Assembly: GCA_021234155.1 (NCBI GenBank)
Contig: JAJEKV010000071.1
Span: forward strand, 921,996-985,995
Origin: Isoetes taiwanensis
Taxonomy: Eukaryota; Streptophyta; Lycopodiopsida; Isoetales; Isoetaceae
Length of the DNA: 64,000 nt
Reading direction: 5' to 3'
Shown here: positions 10,859 to 22,223 of the stretch, piece by piece
Numbering within the stretch: the first letter of the stretch is position 1
Layout: each line of letters opens with the position of its first letter
Position numbers and translations under genes: made by a program
The notes under the pieces: model-generated
Databases searched by the model: none
Told to the model about the DNA's origin: nothing
Seen by the model: only the letters and a program-made list of their open reading frames with translations

Positions 10859-12020
10859 CTACAACATATATGCTGTTTTTGGCAATTGTTGCATGACACT
10901 GTGACATGGTCCCTTACCCTGATAGCATGTGAACTTTACACAGTTATCGAACTGGTGCAAGTCTAGCAATCCCCCAGGACTATCTCCATCAAGATTTTGT
11001 TTGCCATAAAATATGCTTAGCTTCTCTAATGCTACGCAGTAAGATAACAAAACTCGTAGTTTACTAAGCATATAATGATCCAGAATATCTACAGTCACAT
11101 AAACGTGTTTAAGATGAGCCAGAAACACTCCACCATTGTTTACTCCAACTCTCAAAGCCTGAAATATGCAGAGTCATAAGTGAATCAAATACTCATAAAC
11201 TTCATCCAAAAATTCAAATGTTGACTTACCTTCATAACAGCATCTGATACCCAGAGCGTATGAACCAACGTGATGTTTTGGATTATATCTGCCATCAAAT
11301 ATTTTGAAGCAATGTTTCCACATACTAGGTCTAGGTGCTGAATGTGGATATTAGGAATACATTTCAGAATTTCTAGAGGGCAGCGAATTTTAACTTCCCT
11401 CAAGTTTGGAGAATTGACAATGGTGAAATGGGTGCGACCCAAATGAGTAAAAACCAGGTGAGTAAGACTTGGGCAATCTATTTTCAAGAACTGATTAGTA
11501 CGCCGAACGCTGATCTTTACATCAAAATATTGGAGCAAAGGGCACAAGCGCAAAAATGCAGCCAAGGCTTCATCACTTATACGAACGTCCACGAATTGGC
11601 AAGTGCGCAGACAGGGTAGTCCAAAAAAAACCTCTCCAATCTTGCAACATCCAAATCTTAGAATCACAAGTTTGTTGCAACTTATTACTGATGGAAAAAA
11701 CATTGAGCATTGGACAGTTAAGTACCGAAGAGAATGACGGACAAGGCTGATCCAACATGAAAACCATTTTATCTTGGTCTTGGTTCTGTCAAGTGCAACA
11801 ATGTCCAGCTTCTGTATATTGCGGTTAAAGAAAAGAAACCGCCACACTATGTTTTCATTGTCCTGATCAGAAAGTGAAAGCTTATCTACCCGCTTACACA
11901 ACGTGCTCCATTTCTTGCATACAAGCTCACATTGTGCCAGATTCTCCACAGATAGCTTAGAAAAAATGGTGGTGATATCGAGTCTGGAAGCAAATCAAAG
12001 AGGTCGGCCATTGGCGCCAT
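10859..12020 (-). CDS. F-box/leucine-rich-repeat (RNI-like) protein, F-box frame-shifted
   Basis: F-box/LRR proteins are substrate-recognition parts of SCF ubiquitin ligases. Exon 1 (12020-11230) could start at the ATG at 12020 and reads MAPMADLFDLLPD. The F-box then continues in a different phase as ITTIFSKLSVENLAQCELVC, followed by KKW, so one indel near 11990 breaks it. From 11949 the frame is open and holds irregular leucine-rich repeats (CPLLQYFDVKI, CPSLTHLVF, SPNLREVKIRCPL). A 71-bp intron (11229-11159) has a GTAAGT donor and TTTCAG acceptor in phase 0. Exon 2 (11158-10859) continues the repeats with C(V)ALEKLSIFYG and ends in a stop. About 360 residues is normal for the family. The minus-strand order and clean intron argue for a recent gene with one lesion, or for an assembly indel in an intact gene. 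Confidence 0.8.
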
Positions 12021-12738
12021 AACTTCGAAGCTAGTTTCTGTGCTTGCCCTAATGATGTTTTAGCCCATTATAGTTATTTGGCTTTAATAAGCGGAAATTC
12101 CACGTCATAATTCCACTTCAGCTTCATCATGGGAATGCTGCCTTCTTCCCAAAGAACTCAGTCTTGCTAATTTAAGAAGTCTTACAGAGTCACATTCATA
12201 TTTCTTGGTAGAATATGGCAGCCCTTACCTACAAGCGGCATTAGTCACATGGCCATGTTGATGTGGCTGCGATGACATGGCATCATGCAGTCACGTCCTA
12301 TATGAATAGTTGTGCCTATTACTCTATTCATGTCAGTATATCTAGGTGCTGGCTTGAGGCCTGTTCAACCACTTTTCTATTTCAATATTCAAAGCTCATA
12401 TTAACTTAACATGGTATTAGGGCCTATGTACTCTTAAACAGATCCGATGAGAGAACACCTCTGGTAAGTTTCTGCTTTGCATTTTTGAGTCTTTAGCAAC
12501 ATCAGAGGAATTTGCATCTAAGGGATTTGTAGGATCGGCAACAACCATTATACTTTCTTTGACATAATAATTTGCTCTAATAGTTACAGATTGGGTTCCT
12601 TCTGGTTCTTGCGCCATGGCCCCTCCTTCTTGTTAAGGGTAAGCCAGCGCCCGAGCAAGCCAGAGCAAACAGAGCAGAGGCAATGTCAGAGGACAGGAAG
12701 CAAGGGGCAGAACATTATCTGTTTCAATCTAGGCCTGA
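12021..12738. other. Intergenic, with a possible decayed copia LTR end
   Basis: TAACATGGTATTAGGGCC at about 12407-12424 resembles an LTR end (ACA) followed by a tRNA-Met primer-binding site with one or two changes, read on the plus strand. A minus-strand 66-codon frame at 12417-12617 starts MAQEPEGTQS but matches nothing I know. No matching second LTR was found, so this is only a hint of an old element. Confidence 0.3.
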
Positions 12739-12740
12739 AA

Positions 12741-12797
12741 TAGAATAGAATAGAATAGAATAGAATAGAATAGAATAGAATAGAATAGAATAGAATA
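12741..12797. repeat. (TAGAA)n microsatellite, LINE tail
   Basis: About eleven perfect tandem copies of the pentamer TAGAA. On the minus strand this is (TTCTA)n and sits exactly at the 3' end of the LINE that starts at about 12798. Simple-repeat 3' tails are common in non-LTR retrotransposons, so I read it as the element's tail. Confidence 0.85.
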
Positions 12798-14149
12798 CAT
12801 TATCGTCCCTTGTGCCCTGAGGCCACTGGACTTGTGTAGCATGGGCGAGCTCCCTGACGGGGGCTACTAGCTCATCACGTTTTATTGTAGCCTTTTCCAA
12901 GGCTTACTTTTTCTATTAATGCCCGGCACCCTACTTTGATTCGGCGTCTAGGCCGTGCGGTATCGTCTATATCAAAGCGACTTTAAAAGGCGTACATTTA
13001 ATGGGCATCTATGATTAGCCTCTTGACTTTCATATCGTAAGCCCTTTTGTTAGGTGCACTTCGATTAATGCGGTCAACATCTCATTATTGCATCGCCGGT
13101 TCTTTCATTATTTACGTCTTTGCCATCATGGCGTATGTCTTGGTTGTCCCCATCTTACGCTTCTGTATTTATCCACGATGTCTACGTATCTTTGGGCACT
13201 TATTGAGCATGTGGTTTTAGATCCTCCACTTCCCTTACATCCGCAGTCTGCATATACATTGTCGTGTTTTCTATTTTCCTCCACGTCCTTTTCAATTCTT
13301 AAATCATGGCACCCCATCCTAAATTTTGCTAGGATATCTCTTCTCTTTTTTCAGGCATGTTATCTTGGTACATCATTTGCCCTATCATCAGCTCTGGGTT
13401 GAAGGCGCCTATAAGCGGCGGTGTTTTAGGTCCTGTGTGTTTTGCAACCATGCTTTCGCGTAGCTTTGTTTGCCCGGGGCCCTCCCATTCCATTGGCCTT
13501 CATTGATGGATTAAACTTCGGATTCATCCCCATTTCTACGGTCCATATTGCTACATCCCTGAACCATCCATTTTGCTTTGCGGTGATATGTGACTTTATT
13601 GATTAGTTGATCGTGATGCTTCGCTAATTTATCGACTTCCACTTTGCATTATTTCTTATGATGTATCACATTGGTCTTTTCCCATGCTCTCACCTCCATA
13701 GGTTTCGACTGTCTCATACTATGTTTTGTCGGTAGGTGTGTTTGCTCTCGTTTGAATTCCTGTTTATAAATTTGTCGAGAATTCCTTCTTGTTTTTCCAT
13801 TTCTTGTCTGTTAGCCCGGTCCCCAAGCTTCCGCCCCATATAGGCTGCGTTATTAACGACTTGCACTAAATAGGTAGCATTTGATTTCCAGATCTATTAT
13901 TACATTTTCTATTGCGTAAATTTTCATGTTGTAGTAGCTCCCAATATTTTGATTGGAATCTAGCATCTGCTTCTTTAAGCCCATTTCCCTGTGCCATGTG
14001 TATCATACCCTAGATATTTGTACTCTGTTGCTTCTTCTAATTCTGTCCCCAAGTATTTGAGCGGCTTGTGATTGTTCTGTTACCAAAAGACTATTTTGGT
14101 TTTGTAAGATTCACTTAGCCCTGTCTTTTCCTGAGAAGGTCTCTAGCAG

Positions 14150-14770
14150 GTTTGATTAGCATGTGCATTCCCTTGTTCTTTGTGGCCATCATGCCCAAAT
14201 CATCGACATATAACATGATAGGTACCTTGGTTCCCCGAGTATGGGAGCATCCACATCCCCTTGTTGTTCGGCTATGAAATCTTTGTAGAGCATCTATGTA
14301 TATTCCAAAGCGGTGTTGGGGATAAAGGACATCCCCTGTTTGACTCGGTGTCGCGGTTTATTGCCTTTCCTTCTTCTTCTATTTTTGCATATACATTGTA
14401 GTATAACCTTGCAATTGCCCTTACCATGTCTCTCGGTTACTGCATGTCTATGAATCTCGTATGAGCTTTTCCCTTGGTACCCGTGTCAAAGCCTTCTTGA
14501 GAAGTCCGCGAGCTTGACATATTACTTTCTTCGTGGCCTCTATTATGTTCTATCGATTATCCAGGAGGGTTTACTAGGTGGTCCGGTTGTTGAGTGTTCT
14601 GGTCTGAAACCACGCCCTCTGTGCTCTCAAATTCCACATCTCGCCCATTGCTTTAATTTATTGTCTAAGACCTTCCCGTACCACTTTGCGAAAATGGAGC
14701 TTACCATTATTGTCCTGTAGTTCCCGGGTTCTGTTTACTCCCCCCCTTTGTGTAGGGGTATGACCTGTTA
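14150..14770 (-). pseudogene. LINE reverse transcriptase core remnant
   Basis: The minus strand reads QVIPLHKGG then GNYRTIMVSSIFAKWYGKVL at 14.77-14.66 kb, followed by GFRPEHSTT at about 14.6 kb. This is the palm entry segment typical of LINE RTs. Further on, VPIMLYVDDLGMMAT at 14.23-14.19 kb contains the catalytic YVDD, with its codons at 14220-14209. In-frame stops between the motifs show the copy is dead. YVDD rather than FADD places it outside the commonest plant L1 form, but the clade cannot be named from this. Confidence 0.75.
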
Positions 14771-16260
14771 TGCATGCCCATCCGTAAGGAGCCATTATTG
14801 TATTATACCATTGAATATATCGTCACTGTTTTTTTCCTATCATGGTATCGCACATTTTAGTACTTCCACGCGGTTAATCCATATAAGTCACGGGGCTTTG
14901 TTATTGGCCATCCATTTAGCGCTATCATCACTTCACGTATATTGAAAACGGGTGGGTCCATCATCTGCGATTCGGTATTGATGTTGGAGATGCCCCCATC
15001 TTATATAATTTTCAAGATAACTCTCCCCCCGGCTGTTCAATGTCGCCTTTGTGTTTCACTTCCCTATTCCCTGTCCCTTCCTTTAAATCCATCCCAAAAT
15101 TTGGGGTTGTTTTTTAAATAGTTTGTGATCCCCATTGGTGTTGCATCGGGTTTTTGTTTCTCTTTGCTTTCGGTAACCTCGGATATGTCGGCTCTTTCAT
15201 TCTGATATGTTTCCTTGCCTCTGGCCTTGACTTTTCATTTTTTACGTTCTCTGCATTCATTGTGGTACTAGATTGGAGGCCTTAAAGGCATTGTTTCCCT
15301 TTCTCTTCCTTCTTTTTCGAAAATTTCTAATGCCACTTTCCTTTGTTATGTCATTGAGCGCATCCCCATTTCCATTTGCTCTGTGCTCCTCCCCTTCCAT
15401 TTTCCCATTTCTTCTTTGATGGATTGGCCAAAAGCGTGTCTGGCGTGTTTGTTGCGGAAATGTATTTTCAGCTTTCCTTGTCTCTTTCCTTTCTCTATTG
15501 TCGCCCGGTTTTAGGTTGTTCCCCTTTGTAATTGTCGGTTGCATGGGTCTATGACTTTTCCTCTTCGATTGGCCATTCTAGGGTCACGATTTCCGATCAT
15601 TAATCCGTTGCATGCTCATTGATTATTACGTATCTACTATACTTCTCCCGTGTATGTTGGCTCGTGAACTTCCCGATCCTGCCCATACGTACCCCGTGGC
15701 TATGATGGCCCTGTGGCGGGTGCACACCTCGGCGGCGGTTCTCCCTTCGCGTTGATTTACGCCTTGTCCTGAGTTTATGCGATTTCCATTCTTGTGATCT
15801 TCTGTGTGAATCCCTTTGTCCATTTTGTTTCATCTATGCACGTATATTGCACTTGCTCCTGCTTTGTCCTGGCATTTAGATCTCCCTATTAGTATCATTG
15901 GTCCTGTTCCTTCCACTTCATCATGGTCTCCCCTAATTCTAACAGTTCTAGCTTGTCACTACTTTCGGTGGGTAATACGCTATGATCAGAATTAGATCTT
16001 TTTTATTTTGTAATTGAATACTTAGTACCATGTATCTCTTATTGACATCGAATGTAAAATACATGTACCATTTGCTACATTTTCCTTGACATAGCGAGGC
16101 TAGGCTGCACTCCCTCTTCCTACTTTAAAATTTTTATCTTTCCAACAAGTGAATAGGCGATAGCCCTCCTCCTCCATTAGCCTCTTTATATTTGTGTTCC
16201 CCATGTTTCTACTAGGCATATTATGTCACGGTATTGTGTGCTCCCTCAAGCCTTTCTCCG

Positions 16261-16605
16261 TCATCCCATGGGTATCGGTTGCAGTTCGATTACTATATCT
16301 TCGGCGTCTCCTCCCTCGGGGTTGCCCTCTCGGGGTTTTACGTTTTTACATTCCTCGTTTACCATTCTTCCGGTCGTCCCCGGTCTTTTTGCGGCCGGGG
16401 GTTGGACTCTTCCGGTAGGGGTGCTTTCGGTTTGCGCCTTCCCTTTTTCGTTTCTTTCTCCCTCTACGTGTTGGCTCACCTCGAGAGCTATTGTTGTTGT
16501 TGCCCTAGAGGTGTCTGTTTTCACGCCCGGCCGACATCCGCCGATTGGATTGATGTTCTCCTTCCCCACATCCATCGCTTTTTCCACGGTTCCGGTGCCC
16601 CTCAT
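16261..16605 (-). pseudogene. Possible LINE ORF1 fragment
   Basis: A 114-codon minus-strand frame, hydrophilic with Pro, Gly, Glu and Arg, sits upstream of the RT in the LINE's orientation, where an RNA-binding ORF1 is expected. No zinc knuckle is visible in it. Overlapping plus-strand frames are longer but hydrophobic and cysteine-rich in the manner of an antisense shadow. Confidence 0.35.
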
Positions 16606-16960
16606 ACGTCCTTGTCACGGACGGTTGAGTTCTCATCTCCTTTTTTGTGTAGAAACACCTTGCTATTCTTGACTCACTTTTGTATTCCTGCTGATTCAAT
16701 TCCACGGCTTTGGTTGGTTATCGTGTAATCCTTTGGCGTTGCATGGTTAGAGCTTCTGCACTATGATCCTATTCCCTCGGCTGGACCAGATGCGCAATAT
16801 TCTCTCCTTGGTTGTCCGGGGTCTGCGAGTCGGTTATGTGCCTCGCCCGCCCCTCCATTGACGGCCCGTACTGCTTTGACAATGGCGCTCCGATGCTCCT
16901 TGAAGACCGTCTCTATCACCTGCGGTAACTTCGATAGGAGGAAATCACCCCCCCTAACTT

Positions 16961-18015
16961 TACGTTCAAGGATGCATGCGAAAGAATAACATCAATTATG
17001 TTAATTTTTGCTTTTGATATGAATACCTTCCTCTTTTCTTCAATCTAGTAAATCGCTTTTTCTTTCTTGATGGCGGAGACTCTCCAACTTCTTCCTCAAT
17101 AAACAACCCTTAAGGATGCCATTATAGAAGAACCCATTTTAGGTAGCGAATTCGGATGGGCTCATTAGTTTGTAAGGCTCAAGAGAAAGGATTGTAGCCC
17201 AAGATGCAGCTATTGATGGAACAATAAACTCTAGCTATAATGGACTAAAATTGATGCCTCAAAATTCAAGATGTTTTTTTAAGCAGCCCAAGATAATGTT
17301 AGGGTTCAGCGTAGAGATATGGCCATTGAAATTGTTTCAAAAAGCGTCTGTATTTAGCTGTTTGATTAAATCGATGAAGACCAATCGTCAAATAAAGATA
17401 AAGATAAATATTTTAACGTCATGCCACTAGGCAGCGTGAGGTTGTCAGTGAAGATCAAATGCCCTTGCGACAATCAATTTAGGGACAAATTTATGCCCTT
17501 AGAGGTGATTTCATACACCTCGTCATATATAACATAACAATGTTTTTTCCTAACTATCGGCATAAGATATCCCAAATTTATGCCCTTAGAGGTGATTTTA
17601 TACACCTCGTCATATATTCTTACTGCGACTCGCATGAAACCAACAACATCCCATAGATAGGCTTTTCATTCATCTCAGCAGTTTTTTCTACAATGGTATA
17701 GGGTGGGTAGGCGCACATCCGGACTACCCAAAAAATAAAAACATAGGGAATATCCGGTTATAACACACGGACCCCAAATAAAATTGTATTGCTACAGGAT
17801 GTTGGCTAGTGTATCTACCGAGAGCTTATCCGCGGGATTAGAAAACCACGCCCGCTTCGGGTTTCGAGGAAAAACCCTAGCGATAAGATCACCAACGAAC
17901 TTGGACAACGCGGGGCTGCTAAGCGTTCCCACAAAAACCCGCTCTCGAGGAGAGAATACGGAAGTCGCACATCACTCCTAGACCTACACATCACCAAATG
18001 AGGAAAAACAATAGA
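16961..18015. repeat. Target DNA of the copia element, with direct repeats
   Basis: No gene is seen. A 42-bp unit, TTTATGCCCTTAGAGGTGAT plus ATACACCTCGTCATAT, occurs at about 17489-17530 and 17575-17616. The phrases CATAACAATGTTTTTTCC and TGCGACTCGCATGAAACCAA recur at 43.6-43.9 and 43.26 kb beyond the far end of the copia element. The DNA on both sides of the copia element is therefore of one repeat family. Confidence 0.65.
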
Positions 18016-18020
18016 GAAAA

Positions 18021-18589
18021 TGTTGTGAATCATGTCATGATGTTATGCAAGCAAAGGTTCAATGGTGGAGACTTGGTTAGAACCTAACTGACATCATAAG
18101 GTTAATTGATTAAGCTTATTTCTATGGTTCAATGGTTAACCAAAGGGGTTACGAGAGTTAAAGGGACCAAATCGACATCTAATGGTATAAGGCCTAGCAA
18201 GATTATTTCTAAGTTTATCTTGTAATTTGGCCTCCAATATTCGAACCCGACATAGCGTGAATCCCGATCGGTCTGCTAGGCAAAGCGGATCTTTGAGATT
18301 TACATACAGATAATTAAAAGTGTGGTCGGCATCACCATGCTGAATCCGATCAAAATAAAGATGTAAGGTTGCAGATATTTCGTTGATACTAGAGTCAAAG
18401 GGTGAAGCGATTAGCGAGGGTCAATCGCCTTTACTCACGATACTTTTTATAATGGTTCTCATAATATTTGGCGATGGTTCATGTTTTGTTTAAGTCTGCT
18501 GGCAAGTATTAAATCTAGTTAAAAGTTTAACTAGTTGAACATTGTTCTAAAGGCATTATGATCTACAAACAAGTGATTATTTCACTTCA
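18021..18589 (+). repeat. 5' LTR of the copia element
   Basis: 569 bp, TG...CA. Compared with the 3' LTR (554 bp) it has many single-base and short indel differences, for example around 18240-18310 and 18400-18450. The insertion is therefore not recent, or one copy suffers from assembly errors. Confidence 0.92.
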
Positions 18590-18603
18590 TCGGTATCGAG
18601 GCT
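18590..18603 (+). promoter_or_regulatory. Degenerate tRNA-Met primer-binding site
   Basis: TCGGTATCGAGGCT lies immediately inside the 5' LTR and resembles TGGTATCAGAGC, the initiator tRNA-Met complement, with changes. The position is exact, so the identification rests on context. Confidence 0.7.
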
Positions 18604-18612
18604 TGATTCATA

Positions 18613-19330
18613 ATGGCTAGCGGTGGGAACAACATTGCTAAGTGGAATTGATGTATACAAAGGAGGCTCACGGATTCCAAGTTTGGAAAGAAGATTGAAG
18701 AAGTATTGAGTAGAAGGATTGTGGGAAATTATAGAAGAAGAAGAGCATGGCCCTGTTATCAGTTCAACTAATAGCAGAGGTAAAACTTATGCTAGTGCGG
18801 CCCGGCATCGAACTGGCTTGGGAAGTCCGGCTAAAGATGCGGTGGAGGATCTAGCTCCTGAGAAGTGACAAGTGCCTCACCAGATGCCTCTCACAAGGCA
18901 AAAATTCTGGAAGCAAAGGCAGTCATAAAAAGCAAACTAAGCTCAAGTATTCTGCTAAGAATGAGGGGTTTATCCCCAAAGGAAATGTGGTCTTACTTGT
19001 TGAGACCTATCGGGTTAAAACTTCTTCTCAATTGGATGTCTTGGACAAGGAATTGAGAGAATTGAAGTATAAAGAAGGAGAAGATATTAAAGATTTCTTT
19101 GAAAAATTTGATAATGTCATTGCTGACCTTACTGCTGCAGGAGTGCCTATAACAAATGAGTATCAGATCCTATATCACGGCAAGAGCTTTTTTCAAAATA
19201 TAGGAAACACATCCCACCTTGGTGGGGCGTAGCTAAAAGCAGGGGAAGATCTTTGAAACCATGATAAAAGCGGAGTTAGAATAGCATAATCAATGCGGTG
19301 AAAATGAAGAGGAGCAAAGTGAAGTGCGTA
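18613..19330 (+). pseudogene. Copia gag remnant
   Basis: The region starts with ATGGCTAGCGGTGGGAACAA, a plausible gag start, but the frame closes within a few codons and reopens in other phases. A recognisable stretch (18987-19230) reads TSSQLDVLDKELRELKYKEG and EDIKDFFEKFDNVIADL, typical of the copia gag (UBN2-like) domain. Stops and frameshifts separate it from the downstream zinc knuckles. Confidence 0.75.
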
Positions 19331-19337
19331 CACCTCG

Positions 19338-21401
19338 GTGGAAAAGACGAGGGAGGACAAAGGTAAACTAGGGCCCTGCTTCATATGTAATGCTTATGGA
19401 CATCTTAAAGCCAATTGTCCTAAAAATAAAGGGAATAAATGTTATAATTGCGAGGGATTTGGTCATGTAGCCTCTAATTGCTCAAGTCCAAGGGATTTCT
19501 CAAAAAGGCAAGAAGAAAACACGTCTAAGGCTGGCAGGAGCAGAGGCTATAACATTAGAGGGAGAGCAGCTCGAGGAAGAGGAAGAGGCAGATCTGCTGA
19601 GCTCAATGTGGCCACTGAAAAAGTTACTGAACTAGCAGAAGAACTTGATGAAAATGCTGAGGTAAGTTGCTCTAAATTGCTAGCAGTAGTTTCAGATTTC
19701 AAACTAAAAGATGTTCACAATTTCTATGTGTTAGATAGTGGAGCTGAGAGAAGCGTGATCAAGTCACCTTCTATGCTCAGAGAAAAGATCCACAAGTCAT
19801 CAAGCTTTGTGCAGATGGGGGATGGCAATTTGCAAAAGGTGGATCAAGCAGGATTACTAGAAATATTCGATCTCAAAGGGAATCCAGTCATTCTAGAGAA
19901 TGTACTGTGTGTACCCAATCTAGTTAGAAATTTAATTTCTGTAACACAGTTAGTAGATCTGGGTTATCATGTTCATTTTGAAACTCATCAATGCAAAGTA
20001 CTTTTGAATAATGAAGTCAAATTTCTAGCAAAAAGAGTTGGCAGACTTTTTGCATTTCAGAATAAAATGCATGAGACTATTAATGCTGTCATGACACCAT
20101 CAATTCAATTGTGGCATGAAAGGCTAGGACATACCCATGCAAATAATCTAAATTTCATGGCCAAACATGGGCAAATCATGACAGAAAACAAAGGAAAGGA
20201 AAATCTGAATTGTGCTGGCTGTTTCAAAGGGAAATCCAGCAGACTTCCATTTCCCAAGCAAGGCAAAAGAGCTAAGAAAGTGATTGAGTTAGTGCATAGT
20301 GATCTCTGTGGTCCCCTGAATGTAAGAAGCATCCATGGAAAAAGATATTTCATCACTTTTACTGACGATTTTTCCAGGAAAACTAAATGCTATACATTAA
20401 GGACCAAGGATCAGGCTTTTGATGCATTCAAATTATACCAAGCTGAAGTAGAAAGACAAACAGGTATGAAACTAAAATGTCTAAGAACTGACAGAGGAGG
20501 AGAATTTGTTTCTGGCAGGTTCAATAGCTATTGTTTCAAAAATGGGATTAGGAGACAAGTCACATGCTCACACACACCTCAGCAAAATGGAGTCTCAAAG
20601 AGGAAAAACAGGTCTATTCTAAATGCAGTTAGAGCCATGATCAAACATGCAGGATTGCCCAATTTCTTATGGGAGGAAGCAGTCAAGGCTGCAGTGGATA
20701 TTCTAAACAAGCTGCCATCTAGAAGCATTAATGGAAAGACCCCAGATGAATTATGGTATGGCATCAAACCCTCATATGATAAATTTAAAGCATATGGTTG
20801 TCTTGCTTATGCATTAGTCCCAGAAGAGGAAAGGAAAAAATTGGATGACAGAGCTATTGAATGCTATCTAATTGGTTATGATGAAAAATCAAAGGGTTAT
20901 CAGCTCTATGATCCTTCAAGAAAAAGAATTATTGTCAGCAGGGATGTATACTTCATTGAAGATAAACTCTATAAAGACAGGAAATTAGACAGTCTAAGTA
21001 GACAAACAAATGGAGATGCTCATAAGGAAGGGAAAGTTACATTTGCTGATTTAGACAATGATGACTCCAAGGCTGAACCACCAGTAATTGAAGATAAAGA
21101 AAATAGAGCTGAAAATTCAGAAGTTGAAGGCTTTGAGGAACAAAATGCACTTGAAACAAATATGGAAAAAGCTCAGAGGAAAGCAAGGAAAACAGAAATA
21201 GAGAAGTTAATGAGGGACACTATGGTTGACATAGATCACTATGGCAGGTCCAAGGAAGGGAAAAGCAGAAGGTTAAATGCTATAGAGGATCCAGAAGCCA
21301 TTATAATGGCAATTATAGAGCCAAACGTGCCACAAAGCTATGATGAAGTTGAGAAAGTTTTCAAACTTCTCAATATTATGCACCCTCATACAATGATATA
21401 G
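19338..21401 (+). pseudogene. Copia gag-pol, left part: zinc knuckles, protease, integrase
   Basis: One 687-codon open frame. In order: two CCHC zinc knuckles (CFICNAYGHLKANC and CYNCEGFGHVASNC, residues 14-50); aspartic protease YVLDSGAERSVI at about 130; the GAG-pre-integrase HERLGHTHANNL...CAGCFKG at about 265; integrase core with HSDLCGP (about 315), the middle catalytic D in RTDRGGEF (about 387), then QQNGVSKRKN (about 420); and the integrase C-terminal GYDEKSKGYQLYDP. The usual catalytic glutamate of QQNGVAERKN is lysine here, so the integrase should be dead even without the split. The copia frame ends at about 21357 (YDEVEK); the last 14 codons come from the insert. Confidence 0.93.
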
Positions 21402-22220
21402 CATGGAGGTTGCTCATGGCCTTGTCCATCTCCTTTCTTGGGATCTTGTGTGTGTTGTCTTTTGCAATGTGAGAACTTGGATATGACCATACCACACATT
21501 CCACCAATTCCCCTCCTTTGAGGGGTCGGCATGGTGGCCTCACTTCTTCTCCCGGCTGGTCGGTGTATTGCTCCTTCAAGTTGCCCTTCTTGTGCCTCCC
21601 AATGGGCTCCCAATATTGAATTTGGAATCAGGGCCCAACTCCTCTCCATCGGGCATAGTGGTGGTCACATGGAGAGTGCCACCCCTAACCATATTGGACA
21701 GTCCTCATCATCGGGCCTTACTAGCACAAAGTATCCTTCATTGATGTCCTCAAAGGGATCCCACTTTCGGGAAGATCAAACCACCCGGCTTTGAGGCCTT
21801 ACTTCCCAAAACCACTTGGGACCCAAGTGAGCATTCTTAGGCGTGCTTGCACCTTGAGAACCCTCCCATCTTGACTGCGGCAAGAACCAGTCTCTTAGCT
21901 CCCTCCCACATGGCTGTTGGGTTTCTAAGCATGTTACAACTTTCTCCCGATTGCTTGATTAGGGAGTCCATTTGATTTTTCTTAAGAGTGGAGGTGTGCT
22001 TTCCATTTGAACATCATCCCGGTCGTTATGTAATCCTTGATGCCCTTCACCGGTTGGCTAGAGTCTTTTGGACTGTCTTGAAGGGAGGTAGTGGTTTTAG
22101 GCGCCCTTTAGGAATGAGAACTTCACCCGGCAACACCCCTTTGCCACAACTTCGATACCTTGTACAGGGCATCCACAACTTGTCACTGGTCTCCACTTAT
22201 ATTGCATGATTGGTATTCCA
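21402..22220. other. Left part of the insert, no gene recognised
   Basis: Several short frames on both strands, none recognisable. The DUF7869-type gene on the minus strand would end in this area, so part may be its 3' end or decayed C-terminal exon. CCCGGCT/CGGT-type words recur, but no clear tandem array is visible. Confidence 0.35.
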
Positions 22221-22223
22221 TCC

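Larger units (their letters stand above)
12798..16960 (-). mobile_element. Decayed LINE (non-LTR retrotransposon)
   Basis: The minus strand carries scattered reverse-transcriptase motifs in the right order but broken by stops and frameshifts. The 5' part (about 15.2-16.7 kb) has ORF1-like basic and proline-rich frames, the centre (13.9-14.8 kb) has RT motifs, and the 3' end adjoins a simple-repeat tail. Both strands look C/T-rich on plus, as expected for a purine-rich coding strand. The 5' boundary is a guess; target-site duplications were not found. Its long stretches of frame loss show an old copy. Confidence 0.7.

Noticed and set aside
13088-13402. 104-codon plus-strand frame with hydrophobic residues resembling membrane segments
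   Set aside because: It is antisense to the LINE; pyrimidine-rich antisense strands give Leu/Phe/Ser-rich false membrane proteins.
16223-16728. 149- and 164-codon plus-strand frames
   Set aside because: They overlap in different phases and are antisense to the LINE 5' region; composition is that of a shadow.
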